A stretch of 64,000 bases of DNA from Endobacterium cereale (GTDB lineage Bacteria > Pseudomonadota > Alphaproteobacteria > Rhizobiales > Rhizobiaceae), in contig NZ_WIXI01000038.1 in the NCBI RefSeq assembly GCF_009617585.1, forward strand, positions 129,817 through 193,816. Direction: 5' to 3'. Made by a program: the position numbers and the translations under genes. The notes under the pieces were generated by a model that made no database searches, was not told the origin of the DNA, and worked only from the letters and a program-made list of their open reading frames with translations. Of the stretch, positions 40,306 to 51,367 are shown piece by piece (the stretch's first letter is position 1; each line of letters opens with the position of its first letter).

Positions 40306-41001
40306 ATGGGCGCGAACGATTTTATTACACTGTTTTTTCTGGTCGCTGCAGTGCTGATTTTCCTGCAGCTTCGCAGCGTGCTTGGTCGACGTACCGGTCA
40401 TGAAAAGCCGCCGGTCGATCCGTTTTCAGCGCGTGATACGGTAAAACCTGCTGCCGACGATGGTAAGGTTGTGACTTTGCCACGTCGCGATCAGGTCGAC
40501 GAGGAACAGCGCTGGGCTGACGTCGACGCGTTTGCCAAGCCGGGCACCGAGCTCAACACGCAGATTCGTGAACTTGTTCAGGTTGATCCGAGCTTCAATC
40601 CCAAGGAATTCGTCAAAGGCGCCGGCATGGCCTATGAAATGATCGTGATGGCATTTGCCGATGGCGATCGCAAAAGCTTGAAAGACCTGCTTTCGAAAGA
40701 AGTCTTTGACGGCTTTGATGCGGCTATTTCCGAGCGTGAAGCTCGTGGGGAAGTGGTGAAGTCGAGTTTTGTCGGTATTGACAAGGCGGATATCGTCAAA
40801 GCAGTCGTCAACGATTCCGAAGCCCAGATCACCATCCGTATTGTCAGCCACCTGATTTCTGCGACCTATGACAAGGCCGGAACGGTTGTCGATGGTGAAG
40901 CTGATGCTGTTGCCGAAGTCACCGACATCTGGACCTTTGCGCGCGACACTCGCTCACGTGATCCGAACTGGAAGCTGATCGCCACCGAATCCGAACAATG
41001 A
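40306..41001 (+). CDS. timA: Tim44/TimA family membrane-anchored protein
   Basis: A 231-residue protein with one N-terminal transmembrane anchor (DFITLFFLVAAVLIFLQLRS) and a C-terminal Tim44-like domain (about 85-231, FVKGAGMAYEMIVMAFADGD and the ending FARDTRSRDPNWKLIATES). Bacterial TimA proteins resemble mitochondrial Tim44 and are thought to act at the inner membrane, but their role is not firmly known. Translation could start at GTG 40300 or ATG 40306; neither has an ideal ribosome-binding site. It overlaps mltA by 4 bp and opens the timA-mltA-smr-xre unit. Confidence 0.88.
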   Translation: MGANDFITLFFLVAAVLIFLQLRSVLGRRTGHEKPPVDPFSARDTVKPAADDGKVVTLPRRDQVDEEQRWADVDAFAKPGTELNTQIRELVQVDPSFNPKEFVKGAGMAYEMIVMAFADGDRKSLKDLLSKEVFDGFDAAISEREARGEVVKSSFVGIDKADIVKAVVNDSEAQITIRIVSHLISATYDKAGTVVDGEADAVAEVTDIWTFARDTRSRDPNWKLIATESEQ

Positions 41002-42113
41002 GCACGATCGACTACGTTCTGACGCCAACGACCTTTTCTGATCTCGTCGGCTGGGACGAAGATGATCCGTCGCCACTGTTTGCAGCAATGCGTGACTGTC
41101 TCGACCACATCGAGGCGGTCAAACCATATCGCCCGGGTTCATTGGGACTGACAACAGATGACCTGTTGCCGCTGTTGAAAGCGGCGGCGGGTTTTTCATT
41201 ATCCAGCCCCGAGGCTGCTCGACATTTCTTTGAAGAGCATTGCACGCCTTTTATGATCCGAAGGCAGGATGAAAAACATGGTTTCGTGACCGGCTTTTTT
41301 GAACCCGAGGTGGATGTTTCCGATCATCCGGACGAGATTTACCGTTATCCGTTTTATCGTCGTCCATCGAACTTGATCGATATCGATGATGACAACCGTC
41401 CATCCTCCATCGATCCCTCTTATGCTTTTGCCAGATGGCGGGATGGCAGGATCGACCTTTACCCGGATCGCGGCGAAATCGACCGCGGATATCTGCAAGG
41501 GCAGGAGCTGGAGATCGCCTGGGCCAAATCCAAGGTCGATGTCTTTTTTACGCATGTTCAGGGTGCCGCCCGACTGAAGTATCGCGGTGGTCGTCTTGGT
41601 CGCATCACCTATGCAGCCAAGGCTGGTCACGCCTTTTCTGCGATTGGCCGTTTGTTGATCGACCGCGGCGAGATCGATTCAGCAACGGTCTCCATGCAGA
41701 CCATTCGTGACTGGCTTCTGGAGAATCCGGCTAAGGTTGACGAAGTTCTCTGGCATAACCGATCCTACATATTCTTTCGGGAAGCACCGGTCGCCGGTCT
41801 CAACCAAGGGCCGATCGCGGCCGCCAAGGTGCCGTTAGTGGCTGGTCGCTCACTGGCAGTCGATCGTCTGATCCACACCTTCGGCTTTCCGTTTTTCATT
41901 CGCTCGCAAACCGTGACGCATCTGGATGCAGGCAAACCCTTTGCCCGCACCTTGATTGCCCTTGATACCGGTTCGGCGATTGTGGGCCCGGCGCGCGGGG
42001 ATATTTTTACGGGCTCCGGCTATGACGCGGGTGAGCAGGCAGGAACGATCAAGCATCCGGCAGACTTCTACATCCTTGTTCCGAAGGTTGCTGCGGCAAG
42101 GTTTGTGTCATGA
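40998..42113 (+). CDS. mltA: Membrane-bound lytic murein transglycosylase A-like
   Basis: A 371-residue peptidoglycan lytic transglycosylase. The MltA domain (about 95-260) includes FVTGFFEPEVDVSDHPDEIY and HVQGAARLKYRGGRLGRITY. The C-terminal 3D domain carries aspartates in ALDTGSAIVGPARGDIFTGS. No lipobox or clear signal peptide is seen in this N-terminus, unlike E. coli MltA, so the way it is exported is uncertain. It overlaps both neighbours by ATGA. Confidence 0.92.
   Translation: MSTIDYVLTPTTFSDLVGWDEDDPSPLFAAMRDCLDHIEAVKPYRPGSLGLTTDDLLPLLKAAAGFSLSSPEAARHFFEEHCTPFMIRRQDEKHGFVTGFFEPEVDVSDHPDEIYRYPFYRRPSNLIDIDDDNRPSSIDPSYAFARWRDGRIDLYPDRGEIDRGYLQGQELEIAWAKSKVDVFFTHVQGAARLKYRGGRLGRITYAAKAGHAFSAIGRLLIDRGEIDSATVSMQTIRDWLLENPAKVDEVLWHNRSYIFFREAPVAGLNQGPIAAAKVPLVAGRSLAVDRLIHTFGFPFFIRSQTVTHLDAGKPFARTLIALDTGSAIVGPARGDIFTGSGYDAGEQAGTIKHPADFYILVPKVAAARFVS
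41723..41735 (+). repeat. 13-bp repeat AGAATCCGGCTAA, copy 3
   Basis: Lies in mltA (E-N-P-A-K codons); a 17-bp match to the leuS copy (GGAGAATCCGGCTAAGG). Confidence 0.5.
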
Positions 42114-42679
42114 AGGGCGATCGCAAGCTGAGCGCTGAAGACCGCATTCTCTGGGGCAAGGTTGCCCGTTCTGCCAAACCCATGCCGGGGCGGCTCGAGG
42201 ATTTGCTGAAATTCGAAGCGATTTTCGAGGAGCCGGCCGAAGAGGTGCGCGATAAGAGGTCGATATCCGCTTCCGGTGTCAAGAACACCACAGAGCCTGA
42301 TGTGACGCCAAGAGCCATTCAGCCTGATCGGAAAATCCATCACCCGCTGGAAAAACCTGTGAAGCGAAAGCTGGCGCGCGGACATCTCGTTCTGGACGCA
42401 CGCATTGATCTTCATGGTCTCATCCAGAGCGATGCGCACGGTATTCTTCTTGATTTTCTGCTTCGTGCCCACGACCGCGGGCTGCGGCATGTCCTGGTGA
42501 TCACGGGCAAGGGAAGCTCGTTTGGCAGCGAAGGTGCACTTAAGCGCGCCGTTCCGCTGTGGTTTTCCAAGCCGGAGTTTCGTTTTCTCATTTCCTCATA
42601 CGAAGCGGCGGCCCGTCAGCACGGAGGAGATGGCGCGCTTTATGTGCGTCTTAGCCGTCGGGTCGGGAGCGGCACATGA
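42110..42679 (+). CDS. Smr-domain protein
   Basis: A 189-residue protein with a charged, probably flexible N-terminal half and a C-terminal Smr (small MutS-related) domain from about residue 95. The domain is marked by ARIDLHGLIQSDAHGILLDF (DLHG motif) and HVLVITGKGS (TGKG motif). Smr domains have nicking or RNA-endonuclease activity in other proteins; no MutS part is present, so a mismatch-repair role should not be assumed. It overlaps mltA and the downstream regulator gene by 4 bp each. Confidence 0.88.
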   Translation: MKGDRKLSAEDRILWGKVARSAKPMPGRLEDLLKFEAIFEEPAEEVRDKRSISASGVKNTTEPDVTPRAIQPDRKIHHPLEKPVKRKLARGHLVLDARIDLHGLIQSDAHGILLDFLLRAHDRGLRHVLVITGKGSSFGSEGALKRAVPLWFSKPEFRFLISSYEAAARQHGGDGALYVRLSRRVGSGT

Positions 42680-43041
42680 CGCCGTTTGGTAGGGCATTGC
42701 GCGAGTTGCGCCAGCGCAAAGGGGTGAACCAGGCTGAGATGGCGGCGGCTATTGGGGTGTCGGCCGCCTATCTCTCCGCGCTTGAGCATGGGCACAGAGG
42801 AAAACCAAGCTTCGACTTTCTCCAGCGGGTTGTCGGTTATTTCAATATCATCTGGGATGAAGCGGAAGAGCTGTTCATGTTGGCACAAGCGTCCGATCCG
42901 CGCGTGGTGATCGACACGAGCGATATGCCGCCCGAATATACCGCTTTTGCTAATCGCCTGGCCAAGGAGATTCGCTCTTTGTCGCCGGACATGTTAGAGC
43001 AAATGACAAAGGTTCTAGAAAGTGGCCGCCTTTCTGGCTGA
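42676..43041 (+). CDS. XRE-family helix-turn-helix regulator
   Basis: A 121-residue protein whose first 60 residues form a Cro/CI-type helix-turn-helix (GRALRELRQRKGVNQAEMAA, AIGVSAAYLSALEHGHRGKP). The C-terminal half (YTAFANRLAKEIRSLSPDML) is helical without a recognised ligand domain. It is the last gene of the timA-mltA-smr-xre unit, joined by ATGA overlap, and precedes gyrB by 136 bp. Its targets are unknown; autoregulation of this operon would be a natural guess. Confidence 0.85.
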   Translation: MTPFGRALRELRQRKGVNQAEMAAAIGVSAAYLSALEHGHRGKPSFDFLQRVVGYFNIIWDEAEELFMLAQASDPRVVIDTSDMPPEYTAFANRLAKEIRSLSPDMLEQMTKVLESGRLSG

Positions 43042-43162
43042 GTGCCACATAATCCCGGGTTAAATGCGCGGAATATGCCTCTGCGCTTTGGAAATCTTCC
43101 CGGATTTCTTATATTCAGTGGCACGAAATACGGTGATTCGCCAGATCGCCGCACCACGTTAA

Positions 43163-45613
<2,451 letters not shown>

Positions 45614-45628
45614 AAAGTTAAAAATGAG

Positions 45629-45644
45629 TGTTTCACGTGAATCT
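45629..45644. other. parS-like site, 14 of 16 bases
   Basis: TGTTTCACGTGAATCT; mismatches only at positions 14 and 16. Left member of the pair after gyrB. Confidence 0.75.
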
Positions 45645-45654
45645 TTCCTGTGGG

Positions 45655-45670
45655 TGATTCACGTGAAACA
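45655..45670. other. parS-like site, 15 of 16 bases
   Basis: TGATTCACGTGAAACA; a single mismatch at position 3. Right member of the pair, with 26 bp centre-to-centre spacing. Confidence 0.8.
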
Positions 45671-45853
45671 TTTTTATTTGCCGGCAAAACTGCACTCGTC
45701 GTCAATCATGCGCCCCGCCACCGAATAAGTCGAAAACCCGTACGGTTGCCATTGATAGGCATGATCCGCAAAAGCTGATAAAGCTGGAATATGCATCGTC
45801 CGGTTTGCAGCAAGACCGAGCGACGCTCTGCGACAGTCAGAGGCGGCGTCAGA

Positions 45854-47134
45854 ATGTTTTACCAGCTCTATGAATTGAACCATGCCGCGCTTGCGCCACT
45901 GCGTGCAACGACCGAGGCAATGCGGGTCCTCTACAGCGATCCGGCCAATCCTGTTTCACAGACGGCCATGGGACGAACCCTGGCCGCGGGCCTCGAAGTG
46001 TTCGAGCGAATGACGCGTCGTTACGCCAAGCCGGTATTTGATCTCCCGCAAACGGTGGTAGATGGTGACGAGGTTGATGTTCGCGAAGAAATCATATGGT
46101 CCAAGCCATTCTGCAACCTTCTACATTTTCGTCGAGACCTGAAGCCAGATAGGGCGGAGGATCCCAAAATCCTTCTAGTCGCGCCGATGTCCGGCCATTA
46201 CGCCACTTTGTTGCGTGGAACGGTCGAGGCGCTTTTGCCGAGCGCGGAGGTCTACATCACCGACTGGATCGATGCGAGAATGGTACCTGTGACGGAAGGT
46301 ACCTTCGATCTGGATGATTATATCGACTATGTCATCGAGATGCTGCAGGTCGTCGGCCCCAAAACCAACGTCGTTGCCGTTTGTCAGCCTTCTGTTCCGG
46401 TGCTGTCGGCTGTTGCGCTTATGGAAGCAGAAGGGGATGCCTTGGCACCTGCTTCGATGACGTTGATGGGAGGGCCGATCGACACCCGTATCAATCCCAC
46501 GGCCGTTAACGCCATGGCGCAGGACCGGCCGCTCAGCTGGTTCAAGGACAATGTCGTCATGAGCGTGCCGTGGCCGCAGCCCGGATGCATGCGTCCGGTC
46601 TATCCGGGATTTTTGCAACTGTCTGGCTTCATGTCGATGAACCTCGATCGCCACGTCTCGGCGCACAAGGAATTTTTCGAGCATCTTGTTCAGAATGACG
46701 GCGAATCCGCGGAGAGACATCGCGAGTTCTATGATGAATATCTGGCCGTGATGGACCTGACTGCCGAATTTTATTTGCAGACTGTCGATACCGTTTTCAT
46801 TCGTCATGCCCTGCCCAAGGGTGAGATGATGCATCGCGACAGGCCGGTCGACACGACCGCAATCCGCAATGTTGCACTTCTGACGGTAGAGGGAGAAAAC
46901 GACGACATTTCCGGGCTGGGACAGACCGAGGCCAGCCACACGATTTGTCCGAACATACCGGACGCAAAGCGGATGCATTATGTGCAGCCTGATGTCGGTC
47001 ATTACGGCGTTTTTAATGGCTCCCGTTTCCGCAAGGAGATCGCACCGCGTATCATTGCCTTCGCGCGAGCGCATTCCCTGACAGGTGAAGGACAAGGGAC
47101 CAGAAAGCCTATCGGCCGTCGCAAATCCTCCTGA
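45854..47134 (+). CDS. phaZ: Intracellular polyhydroxyalkanoate (PHB) depolymerase
   Basis: A 426-residue cytoplasmic depolymerase that mobilises stored poly-3-hydroxybutyrate granules. The N-terminus (MFYQLYELNHAALAPLRATT) is characteristic of the PhaZ family. The lipase-box-like VAVCQPSVPVLSAV near residue 180 supplies a cysteine nucleophile, as in the Cupriavidus PhaZa1 group. The C-terminal histidine is in MHYVQPDVGHYGVFNGSRFR. No signal peptide is seen. The ATG at 45854 has GAGGCGG upstream; the frame extends to 45791. It stands alone after the gyrB terminator. Confidence 0.92.
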   Translation: MFYQLYELNHAALAPLRATTEAMRVLYSDPANPVSQTAMGRTLAAGLEVFERMTRRYAKPVFDLPQTVVDGDEVDVREEIIWSKPFCNLLHFRRDLKPDRAEDPKILLVAPMSGHYATLLRGTVEALLPSAEVYITDWIDARMVPVTEGTFDLDDYIDYVIEMLQVVGPKTNVVAVCQPSVPVLSAVALMEAEGDALAPASMTLMGGPIDTRINPTAVNAMAQDRPLSWFKDNVVMSVPWPQPGCMRPVYPGFLQLSGFMSMNLDRHVSAHKEFFEHLVQNDGESAERHREFYDEYLAVMDLTAEFYLQTVDTVFIRHALPKGEMMHRDRPVDTTAIRNVALLTVEGENDDISGLGQTEASHTICPNIPDAKRMHYVQPDVGHYGVFNGSRFRKEIAPRIIAFARAHSLTGEGQGTRKPIGRRKSS

Positions 47135-47260
47135 ATTGTCATGGCCTTTTCAAGCGTTTCCACAATAGGCGTGTCCTTTGTCTTGAATGGAACCCCGGCA
47201 TTTCCCAAATCGAATCCGGGCCGACATCCGGTCGGCCGTATTTGAGAGGAATACCGAAAC

Positions 47261-47680
47261 ATGACGCAGTCAGCACTGATCCGCCCGGACTGGACGCCGG
47301 CAACCATCGCGTTGATGGTTCTCGGTTTCATCGTCTTCTGGCCATTGGGCCTCGCCATGCTCGCCTATATCCTGTTCGGCGACAAGCTCGGCCAGTTCAA
47401 ACGTTCCGCCAATGAAAAGGCGGATGGCATGTGTGCCGGTTTCCGCCGCGCACGCGGCCGTTATTACAAGCACTTCTCTACCGGCAATGTAGCCTTTGAC
47501 GACTGGCGCCGTGCCGAGCTCGAAAGGATCGAGGAACAGCGCCGCAAGCTCGACGAGATGCGTGCCGAATTCGATGACTACATGCATGAGCTTCGCCGAG
47601 CCAAGGACCAGGAGGAATTCGACCGTTTCATGCGCGAACGTGGTCCCGGAAATTCTGGTGGTTTTCCGGCTACCAGCTAA
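47261..47680 (+). CDS. DUF2852 membrane-anchored coiled-coil protein
   Basis: A 139-residue protein of the rhizobial DUF2852 family. A single hydrophobic segment (ATIALMVLGFIVFWPLGLAM, residues about 14-40) is followed by a highly charged helical region (WRRAELERIEEQRRKLDEMR and beyond, about 85-130) likely to form a coiled coil facing the cytoplasm. No enzymatic motif is visible and the function is unknown. It is followed by a strong terminator, so it is probably monocistronic. Confidence 0.85.
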   Translation: MTQSALIRPDWTPATIALMVLGFIVFWPLGLAMLAYILFGDKLGQFKRSANEKADGMCAGFRRARGRYYKHFSTGNVAFDDWRRAELERIEEQRRKLDEMRAEFDDYMHELRRAKDQEEFDRFMRERGPGNSGGFPATS

Positions 47681-47695
47681 CCGAATGACAATCGG

Positions 47696-47722
47696 CCGGC
47701 GCTTTAAAAGCGCCGGTTTTTT
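47696..47722 (+). terminator. Terminator after the DUF2852 gene
   Basis: CCGGCGCT and AGCGCCGG form an 8-bp GC-rich stem (extendable by A-T pairs) immediately followed by TTTTTT. Confidence 0.92.
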
Positions 47723-47761
47723 CTTGGAGCGGCGACGTCTCGAATCTGCTAAAGGACCCGA

Positions 47762-48523
47762 ATGTTTCCCGCCCTCAAGAAACTGATGCCCAAATCTTTG
47801 GAAGCGCCGCGCTCGATGGAACGATGTGTTCATGTCGGCGATCGCATCCTGCCGCTGACGATCCGCGAAAATGCACGGGCGACCCGCATCACTTTGCGTA
47901 TCGAACCGGGTGGCCGTGCCCTGAAGCTGACGGTTCCGATGGGGCTAAAGCGAGGGGAGGCCGATGCTTTTCTCGATCGCCACCAAGGCTGGCTTCTGAC
48001 AAAACTCGCAAAATTTCCGATTGCCGGTGATCTCCGACCCGGGGTTATGATCTCGCTACGCGGCATTCCGCATCGGATCGCCCATACCGGCACCTTGCGC
48101 GGCGTCACCGAAGCGCTGATTGTCGATGGTCAGCCAGTTCTGCGGGTCGGGGGACTGGAGGATCACCTCGGTCGCCGCATCGCTGCCTTTCTCAAGAAGG
48201 AAGCCCGGCGTGACCTCGAACCCCTTGTCGCCCGTCATGCGGCCGGCATCGGCAAGCCGGTTCACTCGATCACCATGAAGGATACGCGTAGCCGCTGGGG
48301 CTCGTGTTCGTGGGACGGTAACCTGAGTTTTTCCTGGCGCATCGTCATGGCACCGCCCAGCGTTATCGATTATCTCGCAGCGCATGAAGTGGCGCATCTG
48401 AGGGAAATGAACCATGGACCCAAATTCTGGGCTTTGTGTCGCGAGCTTTGCCCCGACACCGAAGCGGCCCAGAAATGGCTCAAGCTTCATGGTTCGCAGC
48501 TGCACGCCATTGATTTCACCTGA
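47762..48523 (+). CDS. YgjP-type (M48/SprT-like, DUF45) metallopeptidase
   Basis: A 253-residue zinc-peptidase-like protein. RSRWGSCSWDGNLSFSWRIV followed by the metal-binding HEVAH in YLAAHEVAHLREMNHGPKFW near residue 200 is the family signature. Related YgjP proteins are described as UTP pyrophosphatase or metal-dependent hydrolase candidates, so the natural substrate is open. No signal peptide is seen. It precedes trpF by 65 bp and might share its transcript. Confidence 0.87.
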   Translation: MFPALKKLMPKSLEAPRSMERCVHVGDRILPLTIRENARATRITLRIEPGGRALKLTVPMGLKRGEADAFLDRHQGWLLTKLAKFPIAGDLRPGVMISLRGIPHRIAHTGTLRGVTEALIVDGQPVLRVGGLEDHLGRRIAAFLKKEARRDLEPLVARHAAGIGKPVHSITMKDTRSRWGSCSWDGNLSFSWRIVMAPPSVIDYLAAHEVAHLREMNHGPKFWALCRELCPDTEAAQKWLKLHGSQLHAIDFT

Positions 48524-48588
48524 GGTCATCATGGGTGGAAAAGTCGATTTGGCTCGACTCAAACGGCTTTTCGTGGCAATCCGCGCCA

Positions 48589-49260
48589 ATGGTTCCCGAT
48601 ATCAAGATTTGTGGACTGAAGACACCGGAAGCGGTTGATCGTGCGATTGAGCGCGGTGCGACCCATATCGGCTTCATCTTTTTCGAAAAAAGCCCGAGGC
48701 ATATCGAGCCGTTGGAAGCTGGCGCTCTTGCGGACAGCGTCCGTGGCAAGGTGAAGATCGTTGCCGTCACCGTCGATGCTGACAATGAGATGCTTGAAGA
48801 AATCATCTCATTCGTCAAGCCGGACATTCTCCAGCTTCATGGTCATGAGAGCCCCGAGCGGGTTCTGAACATCAAGGCCGTCTTCGGTCTGCCGGTCATG
48901 AAGGCATTTTCCATCCGCACGGCAGACGATCTGAGAAAGCTTGAGGCTTATGACGGTCTCGCTGATCGTTTCCTGCTGGATGCCAAAGCGCCGACCGGAT
49001 CCGAACTGCCGGGGGGAAACGGCGTCTCCTTCGACTGGAAACTGCTGACTGCGCTTGACGATGGCGTGGATTACATGCTTTCCGGTGGATTGAACAAGGA
49101 TAATGTCGCCCAAGCGCTGTCGGGTACGACTGCCAGCGGTATCGATATTTCCTCCGGAGTGGAAAGCGCGCCGGGGGTCAAGGACCTTCAGATGATGGAT
49201 GCGTTTTTCGATGCGATCGCCCAAGCTCGGTCGGTCGAAGAAACGGATCGTAAGGAGTAG
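48589..49260 (+). CDS. trpF: Phosphoribosylanthranilate isomerase
   Basis: The third step of tryptophan synthesis, an Amadori rearrangement of phosphoribosylanthranilate to CdRP. The 223-residue TIM barrel begins with PDIKICGLKTPEAVDRAIE (catalytic cysteine in KICG). GFIFFEKSPRHI, LQLHGHE and the C-terminal GIDISSGVESAPGVKD phosphate-binding and aspartate region follow. The ATG at 48589 gives the usual N-terminus, although the frame runs back to 48535 and the ribosome-binding site is weak. It leads trpF-trpB-trpA-accD-folC. Confidence 0.95.
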   Translation: MVPDIKICGLKTPEAVDRAIERGATHIGFIFFEKSPRHIEPLEAGALADSVRGKVKIVAVTVDADNEMLEEIISFVKPDILQLHGHESPERVLNIKAVFGLPVMKAFSIRTADDLRKLEAYDGLADRFLLDAKAPTGSELPGGNGVSFDWKLLTALDDGVDYMLSGGLNKDNVAQALSGTTASGIDISSGVESAPGVKDLQMMDAFFDAIAQARSVEETDRKE

Positions 49261-49263
49261 ATT

Positions 49264-50484
49264 GTGAACCAGGCGGCGACACCAAACTCATTCCGGTCCG
49301 GTCCGGACGAAGACGGGCGTTTTGGCATCTATGGCGGACGTTTTGTCGCCGAAACTCTGATGCCTCTCATTCTCGATCTGCAGAGTGAATGGGAAAAGGC
49401 AAAGACCGATCCGGAATTCCAGGCAGAACTCGCATCGCTCGGCGCTCACTACATCGGTCGTCCGAGCCCGCTCTATTTCGCCGAACGCCTGACGGAAGAG
49501 CTGGGCGGCGCAAAAATCTATTTCAAGCGCGAAGAACTGAACCACACCGGCTCGCACAAGATCAACAACTGCATCGGCCAGATCCTTTTGGCCAAGCGCA
49601 TGGGTAAGACCCGCATCATCGCCGAAACCGGCGCCGGTCAGCATGGTGTGGCATCCGCCACCGTTGCCGCCCGCTTCGGTTTCCCCTGCGTTGTCTATAT
49701 GGGCGCAACCGATGTCGAACGTCAGGCCCCGAACGTTTTCCGCATGCGCCTTCTCGGTGCCGAGGTCATTCCGGTCACGGCTGGAAACGGCACGCTCAAG
49801 GATGCGATGAACGAAGCCCTGCGTGACTGGGTCACCAATGTCGATGACACCTATTACCTGATCGGCACCGCTGCCGGGCCGCATCCCTATCCGGAAATGG
49901 TTCGTGATTTTCAGGCTGTCATCGGCACCGAAGCGCGCCAGCAGATTCTGGAGGCCGAAGGTCGCCTACCGGATGTCGTCATCGCTGCCGTTGGCGGCGG
50001 ATCGAACGCAATCGGCATCTTCCACCCCTTCCTCGATGATCCGAGCGTCAAGATTGTTGGCGTCGAAGCCGGCGGCAAGGGTCTCGATGGCGAAGAGCAC
50101 TGCGCCTCGATCACGGCCGGCTCGCCGGGCGTTCTGCATGGCAACCGCACTTACCTGCTGCAGGATGGCGACGGCCAGATTAAGGAAGGTCATTCGGTCT
50201 CGGCTGGTCTCGATTATCCGGGTATCGGCCCGGAACACAGCTGGTTGGCGGACACTGGCCGCGCCGAATATGTGCCTATCATGGACCACGAAGCGCTCGA
50301 AGCTTTTCAGACGCTGACCCGTCTCGAAGGTATCATTCCGGCGCTCGAACCCAGCCACGCGCTGGCCGAGGTCATCAAGCGCGCGCCAAAAATGGGCAAG
50401 GATGAAATCATTCTGATGAACCTGTCCGGCCGTGGCGACAAGGACATCTTCACCGTCGCCAAGATCCTCGGAATGGAGGTCTGA
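49264..50484 (+). CDS. trpB: Tryptophan synthase beta chain
   Basis: Condenses indole with serine using PLP. The 406-residue protein has the PLP lysine in [19 protein letters not shown] near residue 100 and the glycine-rich phosphate loop in [34 protein letters not shown] and ETGAGQ are also conserved. The start is a GTG 3 bp after the trpF stop with AAGGAG upstream. It pairs with TrpA, encoded next, to form the alpha2beta2 complex that channels indole. Confidence 0.98.
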   Translation: MNQAATPNSFRSGPDEDGRFGIYGGRFVAETLMPLILDLQSEWEKAKTDPEFQAELASLGAHYIGRPSPLYFAERLTEELGGAKIYFKREELNHTGSHKINNCIGQILLAKRMGKTRIIAETGAGQHGVASATVAARFGFPCVVYMGATDVERQAPNVFRMRLLGAEVIPVTAGNGTLKDAMNEALRDWVTNVDDTYYLIGTAAGPHPYPEMVRDFQAVIGTEARQQILEAEGRLPDVVIAAVGGGSNAIGIFHPFLDDPSVKIVGVEAGGKGLDGEEHCASITAGSPGVLHGNRTYLLQDGDGQIKEGHSVSAGLDYPGIGPEHSWLADTGRAEYVPIMDHEALEAFQTLTRLEGIIPALEPSHALAEVIKRAPKMGKDEIILMNLSGRGDKDIFTVAKILGMEV

Positions 50485-50485
50485 C

Positions 50486-51325
50486 ATGACCGCTCGTATG
50501 GACACTCGTTTCGCGACTCTGAAGGCTGAAGGCCGCCCGGCGCTGATCACCTATTTCATGGGTGGCGATCCGGATTTCGAAACCTCGCTCGCCATCATGA
50601 AGGCGCTTCCGGGCGCCGGCGCCGATGTCATCGAACTCGGCATGCCGTTTTCCGATCCGATGGCCGATGGCCCAGCGATCCAGCTTGCCGGTCAGCGCGC
50701 TCTGAAAGCGGGCCAGACTCTCGCGAAAACTCTCGAGTTGGCAAAGCTGTTCCGCGAGACGGACAAGGATACGCCGATCGTCCTGATGGGATACTACAAT
50801 CCCATCTATATCTACGGCGTTGAAAAGTTTCTGGACGATGCGCTTGCCTGCGGCATCGACGGTCTGATCGTTGTCGATCTTCCGGCCGAGATGGATGACG
50901 AACTCTGCATCCCGGCACTGGAAAAGGGTATCAATTTCATCCGCCTCGCAACGCCGACAACGGATGACAAGCGGCTGCCGAAAGTTTTGAAAAACTCGTC
51001 CGGCTTTGTGTATTACATATCGATGAACGGTATCACCGGTTCGGCCCTGCCGGACCCGTCTCTGGTCTCGGGTGCGGTTAATCGTATCAAGGGCCACACC
51101 GATCTGCCGGTTTGCGTCGGTTTTGGCGTCAAGACGGCGGATCATGCAAAGGCGATTGGTGCGGCGGCTGATGGCGTTGTTGTCGGCACCGCGATCGTTG
51201 CGCAGGTAGCCGGCAGCCTTTCCAAGGATGGTGCTGCCACGGCCGATACCGTTTCCGCAGTTGCAACCTTTGTACGCGGCCTTGCCACCGGCGTTCACGC
51301 CGCGCGCCTTGTCGCCGCCGAATAA
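50486..51325 (+). CDS. trpA: Tryptophan synthase alpha chain
   Basis: Cleaves indole-3-glycerol phosphate to indole. The 279-residue TIM barrel has the catalytic glutamate and aspartate in [19 protein letters not shown] and [15 protein letters not shown]. The phosphate-binding [20 protein letters not shown] is near the C-terminus. The ATG follows trpB by a single base with GGAGGT 5 bp upstream; the longer frame starting at 50432 is an artefact within trpB. Confidence 0.97.
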   Translation: MTARMDTRFATLKAEGRPALITYFMGGDPDFETSLAIMKALPGAGADVIELGMPFSDPMADGPAIQLAGQRALKAGQTLAKTLELAKLFRETDKDTPIVLMGYYNPIYIYGVEKFLDDALACGIDGLIVVDLPAEMDDELCIPALEKGINFIRLATPTTDDKRLPKVLKNSSGFVYYISMNGITGSALPDPSLVSGAVNRIKGHTDLPVCVGFGVKTADHAKAIGAAADGVVVGTAIVAQVAGSLSKDGAATADTVSAVATFVRGLATGVHAARLVAAE

Positions 51326-51367
51326 TAATCCCACATTGTACGTGGTTTCCAATCGGGAGAATGCCCA

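Larger units (their letters stand above)
45629..45675 (+). terminator. gyrB terminator hairpin built from two parS-like sites
   Basis: TGTTTCACGTGAATC (45629-45643) and GATTCACGTGAAACA (45656-45670) are perfect 15-bp inverted repeats with a 12-base loop, directly followed by TTTTT. This has the shape of an intrinsic terminator, 16 bp past the gyrB stop, while each arm is also a parS-like sequence. Confidence 0.75.
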
